NCBI GenBank assembly: GCA_965153355.1
Contig: OZ231126.1
Span: 45,384,001 to 45,448,000 of the forward strand
Length of the DNA: 64,000 nt
From: Flaccisagitta enflata
Taxonomy: Eukaryota > Chaetognatha > Sagittoidea > Aphragmophora
Reading direction: 5' to 3'
The notes under the pieces are model-generated. The model did not search any database, was not told the origin of the DNA, and saw only the letters and a program-made list of their open reading frames with translations. Both the position numbers and the translations under genes were made by a program. This document shows, piece by piece, positions 25,482 to 35,465 of this stretch (position 1 is its first letter; every line of letters begins with the position of its first letter).

Positions 25482-28013
25482 TTGCCCCATCCCCCCCCCA
25501 CCCGCCCCTTGCCCATCTTCAGGGCCTCGTCTCCTTCAGAGCCTGGGAGGCCCAAATACAAGGAAAATGGCCCAAATTTTGGCCTCTATGATCCAAATTC
25601 TAGCCCCAGAGAACCAGTTTCTGGCCTCTGAGGCTAAGTTTTGGCCTTCCTGGCCCACATTTTAACCCATGAGACATACAGTGGAGTTCTCGGAAAATCA
25701 GCCTAAATTGGAGGAAGTTATTTAAGTGTCCTAATTCTTTTTGATTAACTTAATATCAACTTAATATACTTGATATTTGGAACATAAGTTGCTCAATTGA
25801 CACTTTTGTCCCTGACTTTTTTGGTTGCCATGGAAATAGAAAAAAAAAGTCATAACCGCAATGATATTGATATTTTCACTAATGCATTAAGGACACATTA
25901 GTTAAAATCACAACCCACAATATATCCCGTAAGAGTATCGCTCATTTAGCTGTTACCAGGGAGAATCACTTACGGTTGCTAGGTGTGATGCCCACACTCA
26001 AAAAAAAAATTTTCAGGTATAACTTTGTTTAATAAATTAGACCTAGATGGTCGATTATTATACATGGGCCCCAATTATATTCCAATTATACGGAATTATA
26101 CTGAAATTATACTGAATTATATAAAATTATACAAAGTTATACAGCCCTGGAGGGTCAGATTTACCAAAATTATACAGTATTATATTTGCGCAATATAACA
26201 GTTAGACAAAGTCTTATGCATATAACAATTATATTTTTAGGTATAACAATTATATTTGATTTATATAATGATTATATATCCCCAAAACATAATTTCTTTC
26301 TCATTTGCATAATGTTGTTTTGCCTGATATCTTGCTTTCGTGATTTTCTATAAAGTTCTCATCAAAAGTGAGAACTTTTATAGATTCAGACTAAGCATCT
26401 ATAGCTTAAGTCTTTTCCTATAAAGTTCGCATTAAAAATGCAAACATTTATAGAACAAGACTAAGCATACAGAGCAAGTCTGTCTAAAGCTATTGGCAGA
26501 TCGTCGTGGATCATACTGGACCAGATAGCGTACTTATAGATTTTTTCTATTTTTTATATTCAACATTTTGAACTGGAATGGTCTACAGGCAGTAATACAG
26601 TAACTATCACATAATAACTACATATGTTGGATAAATCATAAGATAACATCATTGAGCTAATTCCCTATGTCAACTTAACATGTGTATAAAGTTTCATTAT
26701 AAACTTTAAAGAAAAGGGCAAGATATTAGGCAAAATGTTCTGAGCTATTGCCCCATCCCCTCCCCACCCGCCCCTTGCCCATCTTCAGGGCCTCGTCTCC
26801 TTCAGAGCCTGGGAGGCCAAAATACAAGGAAAATGGCCCAAATTTTGGCCTCTATGATCCAAATTCTAGCCCCAGAGAACCAGTTTCTGGCCTCTGAGGC
26901 TAAGTTTTGGCCTTCCTGGCCCACATTATAACCCATGAGACATACAGTGGAGTTCTCGGAAAACCAGCCTAAATTGGAGGAAGTTATTTAAGTGTCCTAA
27001 TTCTTTTTGATTAACTTAATATCAACTTAATATACTTGATATTTGGAACATAAGTTGCTCAATTGACACTTTTGTCCCTGACTTTTTTGGTTGCCATGGA
27101 AATAGAAAAGAAAAGTCATAACCGCAATGATATTGATATTTTCACTAATGCATTAAGGACACATTAGTTAAAATCACAACCCACAATATATCCCGTAAGA
27201 GTATCGCTCATTTAGCTGTTACCAGGGAGAATCACTTACGGTTGCTAGGTGTGATGCCCACACTCAAAAAAAAAATTTTCAGGTTTAACTTTGTCTAATA
27301 AATTAGACCTAGATGGTCCATTACTATACATGGGCCCCAATTATATTCCAATTATACAGAATTATACTGAAATTATACTGAATTATATAAAATTATACAA
27401 AGTTATACAGCCCTGGAGGGTCAGATTTACCAAAATCATACAGTATTATATTTGCGCAATATAACAGTTAGACAAAGTCTTATGCATATAATAATTATAT
27501 TTTTAGGTATAACAATTATATTTGATTTATATAATGATTATATTTCCCCAAAACATAATTTCTTTCTCATTTGCATAATGTTGTTTTGCCTGATATCTTG
27601 CTTTCGTGATTTTCTACAAAGTTCTCATCAAAAGTGAGAACTTTTATAGATTCAGACTAAGCATCTATAGCTTAAGTCTTTTCCTATAAAGTTCGCATTA
27701 AAAATGCAAACATTTATAGAACAAGACTAAGCATACAGAGCAAGTTTGTCTAAAGCTATCGGCAGATCGTTGTGGATCATACTGGGCCAGATAGCGTACT
27801 TACAGATTTTTTCTATTTTTTATATTCAACATTTTGAACTGGAATGGTCTACAGGCAGTAATACAGTAACTATCACATAATAACTACATATGTTGGATAA
27901 ATCATAAGATAACATCATTGAGCTAATTCCCTATGTCAACTTAACATGTGTATAAAGTTTCATTATAAACTTTAAAAAAAAGGGCAAGATATTAGGCAAA
28001 ATGTTCTGAACTA
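25482..28013 (+). repeat. Tandem duplication of a 1,266-bp unit
   Basis: Unit 1 is about 25,482-26,747 and unit 2 about 26,748-28,013, at a constant offset of 1,266 bases. By eye they differ at only a small percentage of positions. The junction reads ctattgccccatcccc. The unit holds C-rich sequence, an arm of the foldback, and ttataca/attatac-rich sequence. Confidence 0.93.
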
Positions 28014-28977
28014 CTTTATGCAAATGATATATATATGATATATAATTTTGCCAATTCTAATAGTCATATATATTTTTCATTGAAGTCTTTTTTTTAGCCA
28101 AAGTCTATTTATCATTATAATTGTTATATATGTACACGATTTTTTAAAAAAACAATAGTTTTCTCTCGACACATGCACTGCAAGCCAACCTGAAACTTGC
28201 CCAGTGGTGAAAAAGGCCGCACAACCTTTTAAGAGGAAAATAGTGGTCGTGCTGTTTGTGTAATTGTTATATTTTTTGTTAATGTGCTTTTTATATTCGG
28301 AAAGAATAGATCTATCGACTCCAATAACCTCCTCTATGTCATTCCCGTTGTTGCTATGTTTCTGCATTTTTTTTTTCGATGTTTTCGGAAGTGCCGGTAT
28401 AATTCTGTATAATTTCGCTGAAAATCGCCTTAGGGATGAATGTAATAATTATATAAAATCGCATGTATAATAATCGACCTTTTAGGTATAATTTTCATGA
28501 TAATTATTAGATTTAGAAATTTTTTTTTTGAGTGCAATAGCAACGACCAAATGAGCAATATTCTTACAGAACATACTGTCAGAAAGTTGTAGCAAGTATA
28601 ATCCTGAGCTATGTTCCCTGATTGTATCTGTTAAAATACTGATATTCTAGTAGTTATAAATGTTCAAAAAATGATTTTAGTTTCCATAGCAACCAAAAAA
28701 AATTAGGGACAAAAGCATCAATTGAACAACTCATATTTCAAATATCAAGTTTGTCCAACTTAAATACCTACCTCCAGTTTAGGCTGTTTATCCATGAGTC
28801 CACTGTACATTCTGACCTTTGAGAACCAAATGCAGCCTTTTGAAATTCACGTCCTTGCCTACAACTCCCAGATCTTGACCTCAAAGACCCATACAATGGC
28901 CCCAATGACAAAAATCCTAGCCTCTTAGAACGGATTCATTGACAAAAATATAGACAGAAGGACAGAATCCCCAGAAG

Positions 28978-29492
28978 CTACAGTAGATGTCGTCTAGACT
29001 TGGAAATACAGGGGCCCTCATATCGTAACTACCATTTGCGCCAATGAAATGAAACTGTGTCTGTATAATGCTTATGTCCTATAGGGTTGACGATGGGGTA
29101 TGGCAGCTCTGTGGATAGAAAATTCTTTTGAATATACTAAAACAAATCTGTTTTGCTCGAACAGCTGCCAGAATTGGTCTAGTGGTTAACTCACTTGTCT
29201 TCAAATCCTTCTTGATTAATCAACTTCTTTAAAAGTTCCGGGTTCGAATCCCAGGCTGGTTTTGCAATTAAAGCAAATAGATGAAGCTGAAATTCTGCCA
29301 AAAAAGTGATTGATCCCAATATTTTATACTAAAAGTTTTTTTTGTAAGGTAAGCCGTAGGGGGATACCATACCCCATCGTCAACCCCTTAGGGTCTATAC
29401 ATTACACTAGCAAAATATCAGTCCCCTCACTGTACTGATGCTGAGGTTATGAGCTCCCCCGTATTTCCAAGTCTAGACGACATCTACTGTAC
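28978..29492. mobile_element. Nested inverted repeats around a tRNA-like core
   Basis: Outer arms: acagtagatgtcgtctagac at 28,978 continues about 40 bases and is mirrored at 29,449-29,492. Inner arms: gggttgacgatggggtatgg at about 29,085 is mirrored by ccataccccatcgtcaaccc near 29,368-29,387. The loop contains a tRNA-like sequence with both internal promoter boxes. Confidence 0.8.
29168..29261 (+). tRNA. tRNA-derived sequence (likely pseudogene)
   Basis: An A box, tggtctagtgg (29,175-29,185), and a perfect B box, ggttcgaatcc (29,241-29,251), are spaced as in a tRNA with a long variable arm or an intron. The T arm pairs at four of five positions. The acceptor stem pairs at only about five positions and only if shifted by one base. 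No anticodon arm closes cleanly, so no amino acid can be assigned. Confidence 0.45.
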
Positions 29493-29529
29493 AGGACTTA
29501 ATCCTTTTTGGGCAGCTGCCCTTCAAACT

Positions 29530-30160
29530 CTCCACTGTAATCTGAAACAACTTATGCAGGGCACGAGTAATGCACGAGTGATGCTGCCTTTGGGCTGCAA
29601 TTATTTGGAAAAAAGTCGAAGAGACGAAGTCCCTTCGGTCTTTTTGAGTCCTGCAGAGTTTGTTGGATTTCCCTTTTTCTCATGAAGCGTTTGGGCAAGT
29701 TGGTAAGTTTTGGGGGCTGAATGGTGCTACACATGAAATTAACAGCTAAGAAAGAGCTAAATCTCCTCTTTCAGATGACGCCAAGCAGAATTCTGTGCGA
29801 TCGATAATTTTGGAGCTATGATTTTTTGAATCTTTTTTTATTTTTTCTCATTTTTCTCATTTTTCCCTAAAACCAGGAATCGAGTTAGTTGAAGTCTATT
29901 TGAACTTTGAAATGTCCCAGGTGATGACTGTGCATCCTGGCAGCACAGTCTCTCTCTCATCTCAACTCCCGACTCTATGAGAGGCTTTGTCCGTCAGTCC
30001 ATCCATCGGTCTGTTGGTCTGTCTGTCCGTCCAAGTGGAAAAGTGGAAAAGCAAGCTGTCTAGATGCTTGTGTGTTGGGGTTTGGGTGTGGATGGGGGTT
30101 GGATGCCTCTGTCCACCTGTCTGCAACGATATTGTAACCCTGTGTTACATGTTTTTCTCT
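29530..30160. other. ABCC intron with diverged foldback-family pieces
   Basis: About 29,755-29,830 (cagatgacgccaagcagaat) is a diverged piece of the module found in the 6-kb palindrome arms. About 29,971-30,030 carries a CGCGAC-family GTCY run (gaggctttgtccgtcagtcc). No coding exon seen. Confidence 0.55.
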
Positions 30161-30166
30161 GTTTCT

Positions 30167-30316
<150 letters not shown>

Positions 30317-30605
30317 TTTTTTTCTCTCTCACTCTCTTTTCCTCTCTCATTTTCTCGAGCAGCATTTACGACTTTTTTCCTACGGCGATTAGCCGCCCTT
30401 ATTGATATTTCTTGTTTTTCGTCTTTTCTATCATGTATATTTTTCTTTTGGGGCTCTTTGTTTTGTCTATTGATGTTGGCCATTCATTTGGCCATTCATT
30501 TGGCCATTCTTTTTGCCATTCTTTTGGTCATTCTTTTGGCCATTCTTTTGGCCTTTGTGCAGGGATGCTCATTATCTAGATTCTGATATTTAACCTTTCA
30601 TGCAG

Positions 30606-30756
30606 TTCATGTGGGGAATTCCAATGCTCACGGTTGGGATTCTAGTACCCATTCATATTGGTTACTGCATTTGGCTTCTGTTTAACCAACTTGGATTGGC
30701 AGCTTCTGGTGGCCTTGCTTTCTTCCTTATAATGACGCCAATCCAGGGTTTGATCG
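30606..30756 (+). CDS. ABCC transporter exon: TMD1 helices 3-4
   Basis: It encodes FMWGIPMLTVGILVPIHIGY, then a hairpin LLFNQLGLAASGGLAFFLIM and TPIQGLIG. This is the family's H-x-L-W-x-x-P helix, the short L-G turn, and the next helix ending P-x-x-x-x-I. Acceptor catgcag (30,605), phase 0. The donor is gatcg|gtaggt at 30,756; an alternative four bases on (gtag|gtattt) is possible. The rest of the protein (remaining TMD1, both ATP-binding domains, TMD2) is not recognised in the window, so the gene is partial here or broken. Confidence 0.87.
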
Positions 30757-30814
30757 GTAGGTATTTTGGGAGGCAGAATTGTTACAATCATCTTTGTCAA
30801 TTAGGATCATGAAT

Positions 30815-30938
<124 letters not shown>

Positions 30939-31547
30939 TCTTTGTGTTTGTGACTTAGTGTTTGGGTGTGTGTTTTCATTGTTCTTTTAACCTGGAAATC
31001 AGCATCAACTTTGGAAAAGAGTTGCTGAGGAGGGCACTCATGGCCGAATCCTAATCTGAAAATGCTCACAAACCATTCAAGGCAGATTCGGACTAGAGTG
31101 GTTGCAATTTTCGGTGCTCATTGTTGATAAAGTGGTTTATTGGGCCCTGATTGATACTTTATTTGCATCACTCTTTATTTTTAACTTTGAAAAAGTGCCG
31201 CCCATAAACAAATAAAGCTATGTTAACCAGATTGGTTACATTTTAAAAAGAAATGGAAAAAAAGTATTTTTTTTTTCTATCACTATGCACCATATGAGCA
31301 ATGCCACTATATGAATATTCTTTAAAGTGGTTTAAACTCTTTAAAACGCAACCAATTTAGGGTTTGTGGCTTCGTCTAGGAGCAGCCTTCCTCTCAAGTT
31401 GATAGTTATTTTCAGGTTTATTTTAAAGATGGTAAAATTTTGCTAAACCTTGGATCACCAGTTGGTCATTTTTGAAAGTTCCTACTGTAATTTTACATAA
31501 ATATCAACATTTCCCTGAAAGTTCCAATGAGTCAAACTCAAGGTGTA

Positions 31548-32035
31548 ACCATGGCCAAAAAAAACAAGGCTGTATACACGAGCCGAAGTCGCGTGCGGGT
31601 GGGCAGGAGCGGCTAAAAAGCTAAAAAAGCTAAGTGTGACGGACCGACCGACCAACCAACAGACCAACAGACGGACAGAGTGGGTCATAGAGTCGCGTGC
31701 ACGCGACTAAAAAAACAAAAAAACCGGACAACATGTTTGTCAGTATTTGACACCTGAGTAATGAGAAGAATTAAGAAAAATTGGAGACTGTTTTGAAGCT
31801 CTGCGAAAGATCTTTCAGATGAGACGTTGCTGGTTGTTTTAGCTTTATTTGTCTAGAAATGGTATTGGAACAAAGACAGATTGTCAGAAATTTGAAAATT
31901 CACCACACAGTTTTCATGTTTTTTGTTTGTTTTAACATAGAAACTAAACGCATTGAGTAAAAAATTCGTTCTTGGCGCCATTTTGAAGAAAATTCGAAGC
32001 TCTTTAATTTGCTCATGGATATCAAGTTCAATTCA
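31548..32035 (+). mobile_element. TAACCATGG repeat half with an inserted CGCGAC repeat
   Basis: It starts taaccatggccaaaaaaaa (about 31,548). At 31,562-31,708 lies an inverted CGCGAC repeat bounded by caaggctgtatacac and tcgcgtgcacgcgact. The host sequence resumes with aaaaaaaccggacaacatgt to about 32,035. The resumed part matches, in reverse, 46,500-46,826. Confidence 0.75.
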
Positions 32036-32280
32036 ATTTATTTTCCTCTTAACTCTAAGTCTATGACGATGATAATGAAGTATGGCGAGTATCAATGAAG
32101 TCAAGAGGGAGGACAACAGTAAGCCACTAGGCCCCGACACATTAGAGGTAGCAATGGAGGGTAACAATTTATAGGGGTAGCTTTTTCTGAGTAGACCTCA
32201 GTGTTTAAGGCTTTTTTTTTTTGTATAGGTTGGAGAGAGGGAAGAAAAAGGACTGATAGGTGGGATAGAGGATGAAGTTT

Positions 32281-33000
32281 TCTAACTGTGAAGGTGGTAA
32301 AGGAGGACGAAGGAAACATCAGGACAGAGCTATATGTCAAGCCCACCGATCGGACAAGATATCTTCACAAGATGTCCGACCACCCAAGACACGTAAAAGA
32401 AGGGATTACTAAAGGCCAGTTCAGAAGGTTGAGGAGAATTTGCAGCAATGACGAGGACTATTGGAAGTATGGGAAGCAAGTTGAGGAAAAGCTGGTATCA
32501 AGAGGATATGGAAAAAACCAAGTGAGACAAGAGATGAAGGAGACGTTCCAGATGGAAAGGAATCAAGCACTTAAAAGGGTCTTTCTTTCCAGATGGAAAG
32601 GGGTCAAGCACTTAAAAGGGTGGAAAAAAGTGCAGACAAGAGAGTCAAATTTGTCATCACACACAGTGGATACTTACCAAACATCAACAAAATACTGAAA
32701 AGGCATGGGCATTATTTGGAAGAGGATGGCATGGAAGCATACATCAAGGACCTGCCAAGGCTGAGTTTGAGAAGAGGGAAAAACTTGGGAGACCTAATTG
32801 TGAATGCGAAAGAGAGAAGGAAGGAAGGAGGGTCTGGACCATGTGGAAAAGGGTGCAAGCTGTGCAAGTACATGCAGAGGACAGATGTGGTGAGGGATAA
32901 GGACGGGAAGGAAATGAGAAAAGAAGAGAAAATGGACTGCAGAACAACGGGAGCCGTATATGGGATGTACTGTGGGAGGTGTATAACACTGCAGAGTTCA
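32281..33000 (+). pseudogene. Second Penelope-like element fragment
   Basis: It encodes YVKPTDRTRYLHKMSDHPRH, the end of a Penelope-type RT, where the family has a K/R-P-T-D-x-x-x-Y-L motif followed by H-P. It then reads FVITHSGYLPNI, a GKNLGDLIVNA segment and a GPCGKGCKLCKY zinc-like cysteine motif, ending at AVYGMYCGRC just where the GIY-YIG domain should begin. The catalytic RT core and the nuclease are absent, so both ends are truncated. A 41-bp tandem duplication (ttccagatggaaaggaatca at 32,546, repeated at 32,587) shifts the frame between the two halves. Confidence 0.85.
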
Positions 33001-33039
33001 TCTCTCGATAAACAAAAGCGTCAATTGTTTAAATTTTAA

Positions 33040-34180
33040 AATTCCAGATACAGAAAAGTATAAAAAAGGGACGAATGGATTCTGACAAACTTTTCGAGAT
33101 AAATGATTACTGTAATTGTCTATTATTACAGTGGAAATCCCGAACAATACTAACAACTTGTAATCTTACAAGTTTTTCTATAATATCAAAAGGTTTTTAT
33201 ACATTATATGTCGTATATAATAAAAAAACGCGGAATTTCCAACGTTTAACAAGAAGTTAATAGAAACGAAAGAGAAATTGATTGAAACTTTACCGTTTAT
33301 CGATGGTAGAAGAATGAGATGAATCTTTGTCTGTCAACTTTTCTTTCAACTTTTACTTTGCCTAGACTTGACTCTTGTTGGATACACTTCGCTAACTGAT
33401 TGATCAAATAAGCTAAAATTTAAAAACAAAGAAGAAGGTCAAGCAATACCATTTGAAATAATACATCGCATTTTATAAGAACATGGGTTTTTGAGGTCAG
33501 CCTCAGTGTTCTTATTCTTAGCCCTGATTTCAGGCTCAAGCGTTCTTAACATGTTCTTATTTTAGAATAAAATTACTTCTTTATTATTACATATCTATAA
33601 TGAAATATTTCTAGAAAATGAAAAGAAATGTAAGATTAATATTCAATAAATGGTAAATTATTATTTTTGAAATCAGTATCAAAATGTCTATCATTTAGAG
33701 TTTTCCATCTAATTTTATGTTTTTTAAAGAAAATTATATTTTTATTATTAAATCTGAGGCTCAATATATTCTTAAGATGTTCTTGTTTTTTGGCCAAATC
33801 TGAGGCTAATGTTCTTATAAACAGTGTTCTTATAGAAAGAAAAGCTTGTAAGCAAAACAGGCGAACGAACAAATAAGCAAATAAAAAACTTTAAAATCTA
33901 ACATGAAATTATAAATCTAATATAAAATTGTAATTAAAACTAGCTAACCTCGAGAAGGATTAGGGGTTAGGGCTAGGATTCCGCCCAAACACGCCATCAA
34001 CACAAAGAGTTCTTTTAGCGTACATTCCAACTCTATACTACCATCTCGCAAATTTACTTTGAGATGCATAATGCTCAACTAGTCTAAATCGAAAAGTTAT
34101 TGCAACTTGCAATTTGTAAAATAAATCAAATCAACAATAATAAACCCCATATGAGAAGCCAGTAAGATCATGGGAAGCCA
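33040..34180. other. AT-rich intergenic stretch with aagaacat-type inverted pieces
   Basis: About 33,475-33,850 starts with ttttataagaacatgggttt and ends with gttcttatagaaagaaaag on the opposite polarity, related to the MITE at 37,370-37,863. No coding exon was seen. Confidence 0.5.
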
Positions 34181-34186
34181 GGAGGG

Positions 34187-35401
34187 TCAAGGAAAGGAAG
34201 GAGGATCTATGGACGACATACGGTTATTTTGGGCGTTGGAGTAAGTTACTCCACTAAATTTTACTCGCGGAACATGCATTTTATTCACATTGTTCACAAA
34301 CGATGCAAAATTGTCCTGCAACCCATGCTTCCTTTTCGTCGCCTCTTCCAAACTGTCCTTTGACTTTTCCCCGCGTCTGCCACCTTCTCCAGCACCACGT
34401 TTCCCCTCGGCTCCAGCCCCGCGTTTCCCCTCGGCTCCAGCCCCGCGTTTACCACCGGCTCCACGTCCACGCTTGGCAGAATTGGAAACTGCTGGTGGTG
34501 CGTCGTCTGAGTAGGATACGGGTCGTTTTGCCACCCTGGCAATGGGTTGTCGACGATCCGAAATCGAAAGAACATTTTTTTCAGAGGCAGAGTTTTCGCC
34601 ATCTACGGATGAACTCCCAACGCTGCTTGAACGAGACCTCGGTGCACTATTGTCATCGGGAACTGGAGAGGAACCTCTTAACACGAAGCCCGAATCGTTG
34701 GACGAATCTTCATTAAGTCGAAAATAAAGAGCTCGCGACGATGTAGACAAATCCAACGGTGAACGTGCTGGCGATGTAACAGACGTTGCGTAGGAAGCAG
34801 TGACGTCGTTGAACGTCACGTCTTGTAAGGCGACAAGGGAATGCGCGACAGCAACGCGCTCGGAACTGGAAGAAGCGGTGACTGCTGAGGGGTCGACAGG
34901 GGTCAACACATTCGTCGCACTGTCACTAGTCGAGGCTACGGCGGAATTTGACGTCGTCATCGATGCGTTTGATGAAACGCCAACGGAAGGAACACGCTCG
35001 GCAGCCTCGGCAACAGAAGCGGCGTGAAAGTCCGACACCCATTCGTCTGAAAACAACAAGCGGCAAAAAGTTACATTAGTTATAATTTGGCTGCCGAAAG
35101 ACGACGTTTAATTACAGTTAACACGCACGACGTTTCGTTTAACTACATTTAAGCGATTAACGGTGAAATTAATCTTTACACTGATATAACTGACATTCAA
35201 TATTAGTAAATACAAGTTAAAAATAACATTAATTGCTTGATATTTTATCTAAGCAAAATGATACATCATTTAGTAAAAATCAATGCTATTTATTTTTTTT
35301 AAAAAGGATTATTTTCTTAAAGAACCGAAGTAAAAATAAAATAAATTTCCTATCCCCAAATTTTGGTTTAGAGTTATAAGAACATCAGCATAAGCGTCAG
35401 T

Positions 35402-35465
<64 letters not shown>

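Larger units (their letters stand above)
25395..29530. mobile_element. Large foldback with a duplicated left arm
   Basis: The left end (about 25,396-25,440: ccccaaaggggatgaagccc and a gttgaacacaaggg block) and the right end (about 29,489-29,522: tacaggacttaatccttttt then gggcagctgccc) are a degenerate form of the GC-rich foldback end. Longer inverted homology joins 25,678-25,990 (acagtggagttctcggaaaa, the ttgctcaattgacacttttg block) with 28,520-28,808. Inside that, 26,025-26,190 pairs with 28,384-28,520 (tttataatt-rich, bounded by a cactcaaaaaaaaa end). The left arm is present twice in tandem, and a second nested foldback sits at 28,978-29,492. Confidence 0.72.

Noticed and set aside
34294-34602. 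Other open frames overlapping the exons of the unknown gene on both strands
   Set aside because: Only one minus-strand frame joins through GT-AG splice sites in phase across all exons.
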